Origin: Comamonas sp. BIGb0124
GTDB lineage: Bacteria; Pseudomonadota; Gammaproteobacteria; Burkholderiales; Burkholderiaceae_C
Direction: 5' to 3'
Length of the DNA: 64,000 bases
Assembly (NCBI RefSeq): GCF_003752175.1
Contig: NZ_RJVF01000014.1
Coordinates: 62,001 to 126,000, forward strand
Shown piece by piece: positions 44,361-54,241 of this stretch (position 1 is its first letter; each line of letters opens with the position of its first letter). The position numbers were made by a program, and so were the translations under genes. The notes below the pieces were generated by a model. That model was not told the DNA's origin. It saw only the letters and a list, made by a program, of their open reading frames with translations, and did no database searches.

Positions 44361-44398
44361 AAAAAAAGCCCCCGGAGACCTTGCGGTCCCCGGGGGCT
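44361..44398 (-). terminator. Rho-independent terminator between convergent genes
   Basis: A strong hairpin with stem AGCCCCCGG/CCGGGGGCT and a loop of about 13 bases. Read on the minus strand it is followed by a T run (seven T), so it ends the DUF4148 gene at 44455. It may also stop transcription from the symporter gene. Confidence 0.75.
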
Positions 44399-44454
44399 GT
44401 TCCTTTGGGTGTTCTCTTTTTCTTCATGCAGCCGGATGCCCGGCCGTGTCTGCC

Positions 44455-44769
44455 TTACAGGGGCATTTCGCGATGGGTGCTCAGGCTGGCGTAGCTGGCG
44501 CGGCTGGTGCTGCGGGCTTCGGCCTGGACTTGTTCGCGGCTCAGGGTCGAACGGGCTTGAATCACGGGGTAGGCGGTGTTGTCGCCGGCAGACAGCAGCG
44601 AGCCGTCTGCACGAGCCTGGGCCAGATCGGCCTGCACTTCGGCGCGGCTGACTTGGGTGCCTTGTGCGGTGTCGGCGGGGAAAGCGGGGTTGTTCAGGTT
44701 CTCTGCAAAGCTGGCGGTGGCGCCCAGGCTGGCGGCAGCGAAAACGAAAGCGGCGAGAGTGCGGTTCAT
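44455..44769 (-). CDS. DUF4148 exported protein
   Basis: A 104-residue protein with a clear signal peptide (MNRTLAAFVFAAASLGATAS, cleaved near SFAEN). The mature part has the DUF4148 pattern: VSRAEVQADLAQARADGSLL and LSREQVQAEARS, repeated amphipathic segments with Arg-Ala-Glu-Val-x-Ala-Asp. The family is abundant in Burkholderiales, small and periplasmic; its role is unknown. Monocistronic with its own terminator. The 214 bp upstream to the LysR gene hold no further gene. Confidence 0.85.
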   Translation of the reverse strand: MNRTLAAFVFAAASLGATASFAENLNNPAFPADTAQGTQVSRAEVQADLAQARADGSLLSAGDNTAYPVIQARSTLSREQVQAEARSTSRASYASLSTHREMPL

Positions 44770-44983
44770 GATGTGTTCCTTTGGTTGATGACGATGCTTG
44801 CACGCCCCGGATCCAAGTGGCCCGGGGTTCGATGAGTGCTTGTTTTTTCAGTTCATCTCATCGATGGGCTCAACTGTAGACCTCATCATCCGGCCGATAA
44901 AGGCCGCTGCGCTCAACAGATCGTTTCCAAAAATAGAACAGTGGATCGCCGATGGCCTACACGCCGGGCGTGCCGGCCTGTGT

Positions 44984-45913
44984 TCATCGTTGCGCGGGCA
45001 ACTGCAATTGGGGATGGGCCGCGAACAGCTCGACCGCCCAGTCGACGAACACGCGCACCTTGGCGCTGAGATGGCGGTTGGGCGGATACACCACATGCAT
45101 GGGCAGCGGCTCGCAGTGCCACTCGGGCAGGATGCGGACGAGTTCGCCGCTCTTGAGCTGCCCGTCGACCAGGAAGGCCGCGCACTGGGCAATGCCGAGG
45201 CCCGCGCGCAATGCGGCATGCAGCGCATTGCTTTCGTTGACGGCCAGCGTGCGCGCGTTGCCGCTGATGTCCTCCACCTGGCCGTCGCGGCGGAACTCGA
45301 TGGGGTACAGGTGGCGCGTGCGGCTCGAGAAATACTGGATCAGGCGATGGCCGTCCGTCTCGATGTCGGCGGGCGTGGCCGGTGTGCCGTGGCGCTCGAG
45401 GTAGGCGGGCGCGGCAACGGTCACGAAAGGCAGGTTGCCGATGCGGCGCGCGACCAGGGACTGGTCGGTCAGTTCGCCGCCGCGGATCACGCAATCGACG
45501 TTGTCGGCGACCAGGTCGACCATCTGGTCGCTGACGCCGAGCTCGAGCTGGATGTCCGGATAACGCGCGTAGAAATCGTCCAGCGCGGGAATGATGAGCA
45601 GGCGGGCGATGGACGATCCGACATCCACCCGCAGACGTCCGCGGGGCGAGGCCTGCGCATTGGTGATGCTGGCCTCCATCTCGTCGAATTCGTTGATGAG
45701 GCGGGCGCTGCGCTCGTAGTAGGCCGCACCGTCGGGTGTGACGGTCACGCGCCGCGTGGTGCGATTGAGCAGCCGGGTGCGCAGCCGGGCCTCCAGGGCC
45801 TGGATCAGCTTGGTGACAGTGCCTTTGGGCAGGCCGAGCGAATCGGCCGCGCGCGTGAAGCTGCCCGCTTCGACGACACGAACGAACACGCGCATGGCCT
45901 GGAGTGCATCCAT
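44984..45913 (-). CDS. LysR-family transcriptional regulator beside RND efflux operon
   Basis: A 309-residue LysR regulator starting MDALQAMRVFVRVVEAGSFT at 45913. The helix-turn-helix is FTRAADSLGLPKGTVTKLIQ and the effector domain begins at GRLRVDVGSSIARLLIIP. It is of the CrgA/DmlR type. It diverges from the hydrolase gene at 46097, behind which lies a MexEF-OprN-type efflux operon. In Pseudomonas and Burkholderia such operons are controlled by adjacent LysR activators (MexT, BpeT), so a similar role is likely. The intergenic 183 bp show no clean dyad. Confidence 0.85.
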   Translation of the reverse strand: MDALQAMRVFVRVVEAGSFTRAADSLGLPKGTVTKLIQALEARLRTRLLNRTTRRVTVTPDGAAYYERSARLINEFDEMEASITNAQASPRGRLRVDVGSSIARLLIIPALDDFYARYPDIQLELGVSDQMVDLVADNVDCVIRGGELTDQSLVARRIGNLPFVTVAAPAYLERHGTPATPADIETDGHRLIQYFSSRTRHLYPIEFRRDGQVEDISGNARTLAVNESNALHAALRAGLGIAQCAAFLVDGQLKSGELVRILPEWHCEPLPMHVVYPPNRHLSAKVRVFVDWAVELFAAHPQLQLPAQR

Positions 45914-46096
45914 AGGGAGAGATTTCCTTTCGCGGCGGATTCTCACACGGGCGGCCGGGCCGATTGTTGGTCTGTTGGAAACGGTGTATGAGCGGCAGGG
46001 CCATTTTTCCGAAACGCCACAGGGGATAGTATTTGCATCGTCTGCTTTTGTCTTTTTCTCTTTTACTGTCTGCCGACGCTCGATGACCTCCATGCC

Positions 46097-46960
46097 ATGA
46101 CTACCGCTCAACGTTCCCCCGCCGACGATCGCGAAAGCGATCTGACCCTCGAATGGCCCGGCCATGCGCCGCTGGCCGCGCGCCTCTATGGCCGCAGGGT
46201 TGCTGCCGGCGGGCCGCTGGTGCTGCATTTCCATGGCGGAAACTTCACCGGCGGCGGCCTCGAGAACGGAGCGCTCGTGGCCCGCGAGCTGGCCCGCAGC
46301 AATGCCGTCGTGCTGTCCCTGGCCTATCCCGTGGGCGATGCCCACCCCTTCCCGGACGCCGTGGACGCCGGCTATGTGGCGCTGGAATGGGCCTGGCGGC
46401 ATCGCGTCAAGCTGGCCGGCAAGGCCGCCCGCCTGTACCTGGCCGGAGAAGAGGCGGGCGGCAACGTGGCTGCCGGCGTGGCCCTGATGGCACGCGACCG
46501 CTCCCATCCGCCCCTCGCCGGCCAGATCCTGCTGTCGCCCATGCTCGATCCGTGCTCGGGCACCTCGTCGCTGAGGCAGGTCGTGCGCGATGCCACCACC
46601 TGCCGCTGGGCGGAGGGCTGGAGCACCTATCTGCGCTCGCCCGGCGACACCACCCATCCGTATGCCGTGCCGGGCGCGTCGCTGCGGCTTGCCGGCTTGC
46701 CGCCGACACTGGTGCTGGTCAGCCGGGGCGATCCGATGCACGACGAAGGGCTGGCCTATGCCTGCCGGCTGGCGCAGGCCGGGATCTGCGTGCAGTCCGC
46801 CGAGCTGTGTCCGGCGGAGTGTTGGCCTGCGGCGCTCTATGAACCGGCCAGCCCCGAACAGGCCGGTTGCGAAGTGATGCAACTGCATTTCCGCAACTTC
46901 CTGGGAACGGCCGATACGCCGCATGAGGCGCCCACCGACAAGACGCCAGTCCGGTCCTGA
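46097..46960 (+). CDS. Alpha/beta-hydrolase-fold protein lacking the catalytic Ser and His
   Basis: A 287-residue protein of the hormone-sensitive-lipase/Aes group. The oxyanion motif appears as LHFHGGNFTGG, and the acidic residue as LVLVSRGDPMHDEGLAYACR. The nucleophile motif, normally GDSAGGN, reads LAGEEAGGNVAAGVALMA, so Glu replaces Ser. The segment that usually carries the His (HGF) reads CPAECWPAAL. It is therefore unlikely to be an esterase by the standard mechanism. It sits between a LysR regulator and an efflux operon, 110 bp before the adaptor gene, and may bind a small molecule. That is inference. Confidence 0.75.
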   Translation: MTTAQRSPADDRESDLTLEWPGHAPLAARLYGRRVAAGGPLVLHFHGGNFTGGGLENGALVARELARSNAVVLSLAYPVGDAHPFPDAVDAGYVALEWAWRHRVKLAGKAARLYLAGEEAGGNVAAGVALMARDRSHPPLAGQILLSPMLDPCSGTSSLRQVVRDATTCRWAEGWSTYLRSPGDTTHPYAVPGASLRLAGLPPTLVLVSRGDPMHDEGLAYACRLAQAGICVQSAELCPAECWPAALYEPASPEQAGCEVMQLHFRNFLGTADTPHEAPTDKTPVRS

Positions 46961-47070
46961 TTTAACCCTCGTTTGAAGACAACGTCGTTCTGGCCCCGAG
47001 GGGCCGGTCCGGCCGCTGCATTGCCCATTTTTTTAGATCCATGTGCCCTAGGCAAGAGGAAGGAAGAACC

Positions 47071-48300
47071 ATGTCCCAAACATCGAACCGAGAAAACCGC
47101 CGCAGGCGGCTCTGGCCTGCAGCCACCGTGACAGCCACGCTGGTGGCCGTGACCGCGCTGGCCTGGGGTCTGCTGGGCGGCGAAGGCGCGCCCGTCTCCG
47201 CCGCCCAGGCCAGCGTGGCGGCCGAACCGGCGGCCGTGCCGGTCACGGTGGCCGAAGTCGAATCGCGGCAGATCACGCCGTGGCAGGACTATTCCGGCCG
47301 GGTCGAGGCCGTGGAGCGTGTGGACGTGCGCTCGCGTGTCGCGGGCGCCGTGCAGTCGCTGCATTTCCGGGAAGGGGCCCTGGTGAAGAAGGGCGACCTG
47401 CTCATCACCATCGACCCCGCGCCCTACGCGGCCGAGCTCGACCGTGCCGAGGCCCAGGTGGTGGCCGCGCAGGCGCGGGTCGCCTACAGCCGCAGCGAAG
47501 CCAGCCGGGCCCGCCGTCTGCTCGACGACCATGCGATCGCGCAGCGGGAGTTCGACGAGCGCCAGAACGCCCAGCTCGAGGCCGAGGCGACCTTGCGCGC
47601 GGCTCAGGCGGCCAGCCGCTCGGCGCGTCTCAGCCTCGATTACACCCAGGTTCGTGCACCGGTCGCCGGCCGTGTCGGACGGGTCGAAGTCACCGTGGGC
47701 AACCTGGTCGCCGCAGGCCCGGGCGCGCCTGTGCTGACCACGCTGGTCTCGGTCGACCCGATCTACGCCAGTTTCGATGCCGAGGAGGGTGCCGTGGCGC
47801 AGGCCCTGGCGGCCTTGCCCGACGAACGCGGTGCGGCCGGGCGGCTGGATCTGATCCCGGTGCGCATGGGAACGGCGGCGATGGACGGCACGCCGCTGGC
47901 CGGCCGTCTGCAACTGATCGACAACCAGGTCAACGCCAGCAGCGGCACCGTCAGGCTGCGGGCGGTGTTCGGCAATGCCGACGGATCGTTGATGCCCGGG
48001 CAGTTCGTGCGTCTGCGCATGGGACAGCCCACGGCCACGCAGGCCGTGCTGATCGACGAGAAGGCGGTGGGTACGGATCAGAGCCGCCGTTACGTCATGG
48101 TCGTCGATGCCGACGACAAGGCCGTCTACCGCGAAGTCACGCTGGGTGCGCCCGTGGACGGCATGCGGGTCGTGACGCAGGGGCTCGCAGCCGGTGAGCG
48201 CGTCGTGGTCAACGGCCTGCAGCATATCCGTCCGGGTGTCCGTGTGGCCCCCGTTCCAGAAGCATTGAAGAAGGCCCAGGTCGCTGGAGCCCGGTCATGA
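47071..48300 (+). CDS. RND efflux periplasmic adaptor (MexE-like)
   Basis: A 409-residue membrane-fusion protein. An N-terminal basic region and one hydrophobic segment (VTATLVAVTALAWGLLGGEG) anchor it. The lipoyl halves are VRSRVAGAVQSLHFREGALV and YTQVRAPVAGRVGRVEVTVG, and a coiled-coil hairpin lies between them. It links the inner-membrane pump to the outer-membrane channel. The ATG at 47071 has a strong AGGAAGGA element; an upstream ATG at 47041 is weaker. Its stop overlaps the pump start by four bases (ATGA), showing coupled translation. Confidence 0.85.
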   Translation: MSQTSNRENRRRRLWPAATVTATLVAVTALAWGLLGGEGAPVSAAQASVAAEPAAVPVTVAEVESRQITPWQDYSGRVEAVERVDVRSRVAGAVQSLHFREGALVKKGDLLITIDPAPYAAELDRAEAQVVAAQARVAYSRSEASRARRLLDDHAIAQREFDERQNAQLEAEATLRAAQAASRSARLSLDYTQVRAPVAGRVGRVEVTVGNLVAAGPGAPVLTTLVSVDPIYASFDAEEGAVAQALAALPDERGAAGRLDLIPVRMGTAAMDGTPLAGRLQLIDNQVNASSGTVRLRAVFGNADGSLMPGQFVRLRMGQPTATQAVLIDEKAVGTDQSRRYVMVVDADDKAVYREVTLGAPVDGMRVVTQGLAAGERVVVNGLQHIRPGVRVAPVPEALKKAQVAGARS

Positions 48301-51300
48301 ACATTTCCCGATTTTTCATCGACAGGCCCATTTTTGCGGGCGTGCTGTCGCTGCTGATCCTGATCTCGGGGCTGCTGGCTCTGCGGGTGTTGCCGATTTC
48401 CGAGTACCCGGAGGTGGCTCCGCCGTCGGTGGTGGTGCGTGCGCAGTATCCCGGCGCCAATCCCAAGGTGATCGCCGAGACGGTGGCCACGCCCCTGGAA
48501 GAACAGATCAACGGGGTCGAGGGCATGCTCTACATGGGCAGCCAGGCCACCACCGACGGGGTGATGACGCTCACCGTCACGTTCCGCCTGGGAACCGACC
48601 CCGACAAGGCGCAGCAGCTCGTGCAGAACCGGGTGGCGCAGGCCGAGCCGCGCCTGCCCGAAGAGGTGCGCCGGCTGGGCCTGACCACGGTCAAGAGTTC
48701 GCCCAACATCACCATGGTGGTTCACCTCGTGTCGCCCAACGGGCGCTACGACATGGACTACCTGCGCAACTACGGCGTGCTCAATGTGAAGGACAGGCTG
48801 GCCCGCATCGGCGGCGTCGGGCAGGTACAGATCTGGGGTGGCGGCGAATACGCCATGCGGGTGTGGCTCGACCCGCAGAAGGTCGCTCAGCGCGGCCTCT
48901 CGGCCTCGGACGTGGTGGCGGCCATCCGCAGCCAGAACATCCAGGCCGCGGCCGGTGTGGTCGGCGCCTCGCCCGGCCTGCCGGGCGTGGATCTGCAACT
49001 GTCGGTGAACGCACAGGGGCGCCTGCAGAACGAAGAGGATTTCGGCGACATCATCGTCAAGGGGGCCGAAGGCGGCTCGACGCAGGTCGTGCGCCTGCGC
49101 GACGTGGCGCGTCTCGAACTGGGCGCGGCGGACTATTCGCTGCGTTCGCTGCTGGACAACCAGCAGGCGGTGGGCATCGGCGTGTTCCAGTCGCCGGGCT
49201 CCAACTCGCTCGAGATCAGCGACCAGGTTCGCCAGACCATGGCCGAGCTGGCGCACAACATGCCCGAGGGCCTGGAGTACCGCATCGCCTACGACCCGAC
49301 CCAGTTCGTGCGCGCATCCATCGATTCGGTGGTGCACACGCTGCTCGAGGCCGTGGCGCTGGTGGTGCTGGTGGTCATCCTGTTCCTGCAGACCTGGCGG
49401 GCCTCCATCATCCCGCTGCTGGCCGTGCCGGTCTCTGTCGTCGGCACCTTCGCCGTGCTGCACATGCTGGGTTTCTCGATCAATGCCCTGAGCCTTTTCG
49501 GCCTGGTGCTGGCCATCGGCATCGTGGTCGACGATGCGATCGTGGTGGTGGAGAACGTCGAACGCAACATCGAAGCCGGCCTGACGCCGCGTGCGGCCAC
49601 CTACCGGGCCATGCGTGAAGTGTCCGGTCCCATCATTGCCATCGCGCTGGTGCTGGTGGCCGTGTTCGTGCCGCTGGCCTTCATCAGCGGGCTGACGGGC
49701 CAGTTCTATCGCCAGTTCGCGGTGACCATCGCGATCTCGACCGTGATCTCGGCCATCAACTCCCTGACCCTGTCGCCAGCACTGGCGGCGCTGCTGCTGC
49801 GCGGGCACGATGCCCCCAAGGATGCGCTGACCCGGGGCATGGACCGCGCCTTCGGCTGGTTCTTCTCGCGTTTCAACCGCGGTTTTTCGCGTGCCGGGGA
49901 CGCGTACGGCAGGGGTGTGGGCCGCGCCATTTCGCGCAAGGTGCTCATGCTGGCGATGTATGCGGGGCTGATCGTGCTGACGGTGGGACTGTTCAAGTCG
50001 GTGCCCAGCGGCTTTGTGCCCGCACAAGACAAGCAGTACCTGATCGGTTTTGCACAGCTGCCCGACGGCGCCACGCTCGACCGCACCGACCGCGTGATCC
50101 AGCGCATGGGCGACATCATGAAGCAGAACCCCAACGTCGAAGGCACGCTGGCTTTCCCGGGACTGTCGATCAACGGGTTCACCAACAGCTCGAACTCCGG
50201 CATCGTGTTCGCCATGCTCAAGCCCTTCGACCAGCGTCGCGAGGCCGACCAGAGCGGACAGGCCGTGGCCGGACAGCTCAACGCGGCGTTCGCAGGCATC
50301 CAGGATGCCTTCGTGGTGATGTTCCCGCCGCCGCCGGTCGAGGGCCTGGGCACCACGGGCGGCTTCAAGCTGCAGCTCGAGGACCGCGCCTCGGTGGGCT
50401 ACGAACAGATGGACGCCGCGGTGGCGGCCTTCATGGCGAAGGCCCGCCAGGCCCCCGAGCTCACCGGCCTGTTCACGAGCTGGCAGGTCAACGTGCCGCA
50501 GCTCTATGCCGACATCGACCGCACCAAGGCGCGGCAGTTGGGCGTGCCCGTGGCCGACATCTTCGACACGCTGCAGATCTATCTCGGCAGCCTCTACGCC
50601 AATGACTTCAACCGTTTTGGCCGCACCTACAGCGTCAGGGTCCAGGCCGATGCACCGTACCGCGCGCGGGCCGAGGACATCGGCCAGCTCAAGGTCCGCT
50701 CGGCATCGGGCGAGATGATCCCGCTGTCGGCGCTGATGAGGGTCGAGCCCAGTTTCGGGCCCGAGCGGGCGATGCGCTACAACGGCTTCCTGTCGGCCGA
50801 CATCAACGGCGGTCCGGCTGCGGGCTATTCCAGCGGCCAGGCCCGCGAAGCCATCGAACGCGTCGCCGCCGAAACGCTGCCGGCCGGGGTGTCCTTCGAA
50901 TGGACCGAGCTCACCTACCAGGAAATCCTGGCCGGCAATTCGGCGCTCATCGTGTTCCCGCTGGCCATCCTGCTGGTGTTCCTGGTGCTGGCGGCGCTGT
51001 ACGAAAGCCTGACGCTGCCGCTGGCCATCATCCTGATCGTGCCCATGGGCGTCATGGCGGCCATGGCCGGGGTCTGGCTGGATGGGGGCGACAGCAATGT
51101 GTTCACGCAGATCGGACTGGTGGTGCTGGTCGGCCTGTCGGCCAAGAACGCGATCCTGATCGTCGAGTTCGCGCGGGAGCTCGAATTTGCCGGCCGCACG
51201 CCGCTGCAGGCCGCGATCGAGGCCTGCCGGCTGCGCCTGCGCCCCATCCTGATGACGTCGCTGGCCTTCGTGATGGGGGTGCTGCCCCTGGTGCTGGCCA

Positions 51301-51557
51301 CCGGGGCCGGCGCGGAAATGCGCAGCGCCATGGGCGTCGCCGTGTTCGCGGGCATGCTGGGCGTGACGGCCTTCGGCCTGTTCCTCACGCCGGTCTTCTA
51401 CGTGCTGCTGCGCCGGCTGGCGGGCAACCGGCCGCTGCGCCAGCACGGCCCGGCGCCGTTCGACGAAGACGATGCCGCTCCGCAGGCACCCGCCGCGCAC
51501 GGCCCCGGCGCCGTCGCTCTGCCTGTGCCGGCCGCTCCCTTGAACCCACATGTTTGA
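48297..51557 (+). CDS. RND multidrug efflux pump, inner-membrane subunit (MexF-like, HAE1)
   Basis: A 1086-residue proton-driven pump. The N terminus MNISRFFIDRPIFAGVLSLL and motifs LPISEYPEVAPPSVVVRAQY, GIVVDDAIVVVENVERNIEA (the Asp pair of the proton relay) and GLSAKNAILIVEFARELEFA are typical of HAE1 pumps, and overall it is closest to MexF. It forms a trimer in the inner membrane and captures drugs or solvents from the periplasm. Full length and intact. It belongs to the operon with the adaptor before it and the outer-membrane factor after it. Confidence 0.9.
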   Translation: MNISRFFIDRPIFAGVLSLLILISGLLALRVLPISEYPEVAPPSVVVRAQYPGANPKVIAETVATPLEEQINGVEGMLYMGSQATTDGVMTLTVTFRLGTDPDKAQQLVQNRVAQAEPRLPEEVRRLGLTTVKSSPNITMVVHLVSPNGRYDMDYLRNYGVLNVKDRLARIGGVGQVQIWGGGEYAMRVWLDPQKVAQRGLSASDVVAAIRSQNIQAAAGVVGASPGLPGVDLQLSVNAQGRLQNEEDFGDIIVKGAEGGSTQVVRLRDVARLELGAADYSLRSLLDNQQAVGIGVFQSPGSNSLEISDQVRQTMAELAHNMPEGLEYRIAYDPTQFVRASIDSVVHTLLEAVALVVLVVILFLQTWRASIIPLLAVPVSVVGTFAVLHMLGFSINALSLFGLVLAIGIVVDDAIVVVENVERNIEAGLTPRAATYRAMREVSGPIIAIALVLVAVFVPLAFISGLTGQFYRQFAVTIAISTVISAINSLTLSPALAALLLRGHDAPKDALTRGMDRAFGWFFSRFNRGFSRAGDAYGRGVGRAISRKVLMLAMYAGLIVLTVGLFKSVPSGFVPAQDKQYLIGFAQLPDGATLDRTDRVIQRMGDIMKQNPNVEGTLAFPGLSINGFTNSSNSGIVFAMLKPFDQRREADQSGQAVAGQLNAAFAGIQDAFVVMFPPPPVEGLGTTGGFKLQLEDRASVGYEQMDAAVAAFMAKARQAPELTGLFTSWQVNVPQLYADIDRTKARQLGVPVADIFDTLQIYLGSLYANDFNRFGRTYSVRVQADAPYRARAEDIGQLKVRSASGEMIPLSALMRVEPSFGPERAMRYNGFLSADINGGPAAGYSSGQAREAIERVAAETLPAGVSFEWTELTYQEILAGNSALIVFPLAILLVFLVLAALYESLTLPLAIILIVPMGVMAAMAGVWLDGGDSNVFTQIGLVVLVGLSAKNAILIVEFARELEFAGRTPLQAAIEACRLRLRPILMTSLAFVMGVLPLVLATGAGAEMRSAMGVAVFAGMLGVTAFGLFLTPVFYVLLRRLAGNRPLRQHGPAPFDEDDAAPQAPAAHGPGAVALPVPAAPLNPHV

Positions 51558-51573
51558 ATCCGGAAAAGACACC

Positions 51574-53076
51574 ATGCCTGCCTATCGTTTTGCTCCCGAG
51601 TCCAGCCGGTCCGCCTGGCGCAAGCTGGCGTGGCCGCTGATGCCCTTGATGGCGGCCCTGGTCCTGGCCGGATGCGCCACGGCGCCGTCCGACGTTCCTG
51701 CCGCACTCGACACCCTGCCGGCGCAGTTCAAGGAACAGGCCCGGCAATCCCTGGCGCCCGAGGATGCCGGCCGCTGGGTCGCCACCGCGCCTGCCGAGGC
51801 GCAGCCCCGCGGCGAATGGTGGCGTGCGTTCGGCGACACCCGGCTCGACGCGCTGGTCGAACGCGCCGGCACCGCCAACAGCAGTGTCCAGCAGGCCGCG
51901 GCCCGGCTGGCGCAGGCTCGTGCACTGCTGCGCAGCGCACAGGCCGATCGCCTGCCCCAAGTCGGCATCAATACCGGTGCCGGACGCGAGGCCGGCCTGG
52001 AGAGCACCGGCAGCAGCCAGCCGGCGACCGTGCTGAAGGCGGGCGCCGAGCTGTCGTATGAAGTCGATCTGTTCGGGCGGCTGGCCCGTGCGCGGGATGC
52101 CGCGTCGCTGGACGCGCAGAACCGTGCCGCCCTGCTCGAGAGCGTCCGGCTGCTGGCGCAGGCCAACACGGCACAGACCTATCTGGCCTTGCGCGCACTC
52201 GATGCCGAGCGGCAGCTGGTGCGGGAGTCGGTCGAGATCTACCGCGACACCCTGCGCCTGACCGAGCGCCGCCAGCAAGCGGGCGACCTGGCCGAGCTGG
52301 ATGTGGCCCGGGCCCAGACCGAGCTGGCCGCCACCGAATCCGATGCGCTGGCGCTCGACCGCCAGCGGGCCCAGTACGAACATGCCCTGGCCGTGCTGGT
52401 CGGCGAAGCGGCTTCGGGTTTTGCGCTGGCCGAGCAGGACTGGGACACCCGGCTGCCGGTGGTGCCGCCCGGATTGCCGGCCAGCGTGCTGGCGCGGCGT
52501 GCCGACGTTTCGGCCGCGCAGGCCGCCGTGCTGGCGGCACAGGCCCGCGTGGGGGTGGCCCAGGCCGCCTGGTTCCCGCGCATCATGCTCACGGCCAGCG
52601 GCGGTTATGCGTCGCCCGACATCGGCGATCTGCTGCAGTGGTCGATGCGTTCCTGGGGGATCGGTGCGCTGCTGTCCTTGCCGATCTTCGATGGCGGCCG
52701 CCGGGAGGCCGGCGTGCGGCAGGCTGCCGCTCAGCTCGACGAGGCCCTGGCCGGCTATCGCGGGCAGGTGCTGGGGGCGATCGCGGAAGTCGAGGATCAG
52801 CTGTCGTCGCTGCACCTGCTCGAGGCGCAGGCCCGGACCCAGTCGCGCGCCGTGGCCTCGGCCCGGCGGGCCACGCAGCTCAGCGACCTGCGCTACCGCA
52901 ACGGTTATGTGAGTCAGCTGGATTTGCTGGATGCCCAGCGCAGCGAACTGCGCAACCGGCGGCAGGCCCTGCAGGTCCGGTCCGCGCAGTACCAGGCCAC
53001 GGTGGCGCTGGTCCGGGCTCTGGGCGGGGGCTGGGATCCGCAGCCCCGGCAGGCGGCAGCCGCGCCGGGCGTCTGA
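51574..53076 (+). CDS. Outer-membrane efflux channel lipoprotein (OprN/NodT family)
   Basis: A 500-residue TolC-like channel. The start at 51574 gives a lipoprotein signal with the lipobox VLAGCATAP; the longer frame from 51550 adds only eight residues. The NodT-family repeats are visible (WWRAFGDTRLDALVERA, SYEVDLFGRLARARDAA, RADVSAAQAAVLAAQARVGV, YRNGYVSQLDLLDAQRSELR). It is the third gene of the RND operon, 17 bp after the pump gene, and completes the tripartite export path. Confidence 0.85.
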   Translation: MPAYRFAPESSRSAWRKLAWPLMPLMAALVLAGCATAPSDVPAALDTLPAQFKEQARQSLAPEDAGRWVATAPAEAQPRGEWWRAFGDTRLDALVERAGTANSSVQQAAARLAQARALLRSAQADRLPQVGINTGAGREAGLESTGSSQPATVLKAGAELSYEVDLFGRLARARDAASLDAQNRAALLESVRLLAQANTAQTYLALRALDAERQLVRESVEIYRDTLRLTERRQQAGDLAELDVARAQTELAATESDALALDRQRAQYEHALAVLVGEAASGFALAEQDWDTRLPVVPPGLPASVLARRADVSAAQAAVLAAQARVGVAQAAWFPRIMLTASGGYASPDIGDLLQWSMRSWGIGALLSLPIFDGGRREAGVRQAAAQLDEALAGYRGQVLGAIAEVEDQLSSLHLLEAQARTQSRAVASARRATQLSDLRYRNGYVSQLDLLDAQRSELRNRRQALQVRSAQYQATVALVRALGGGWDPQPRQAAAAPGV

Positions 53077-53080
53077 GATC

Positions 53081-54123
<1,043 letters not shown>

Positions 54124-54182
54124 TCAGAGTGAATGAGTAAAAGGGGCGCCGGGCTGCATCTGCCGCCCGCGCCCGCCATGAA

Positions 54183-54208
54183 AAGAGGGCTGTTTCGCCA
54201 GCCCTCGG
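54183..54208 (-). terminator. Terminator-like hairpin between nrdE and nrdF
   Basis: On the minus strand a perfect 8-bp stem GAGGGCTG/CAGCCCTC with a six-base loop is followed by TTTT. It lies about 36 bp after the nrdE stop and 75 bp before the nrdF start. It has the form of an intrinsic terminator and could lower nrdF transcription or protect the nrdE end. Confidence 0.65.
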
Positions 54209-54241
54209 ATGGGTGCCGGTGCCTTGCGGCCCGCTGCCGCC

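Noticed and set aside
44770-44983. Small genes in the DUF4148-LysR intergenic region
   Set aside because: Short frames there lack start signals and conserved features.
46970-47040. Terminator between the hydrolase gene and the efflux adaptor
   Set aside because: A GC hairpin and a T run are both present but separated by about a dozen bases, so I could not call it; the genes may be one operon.
48126-51575. A 1149-codon open frame antisense to the RND pump gene
   Set aside because: It is His/Gln/Arg-rich with no recognisable domain and mirrors the pump gene; long antisense frames are common in GC-rich DNA.
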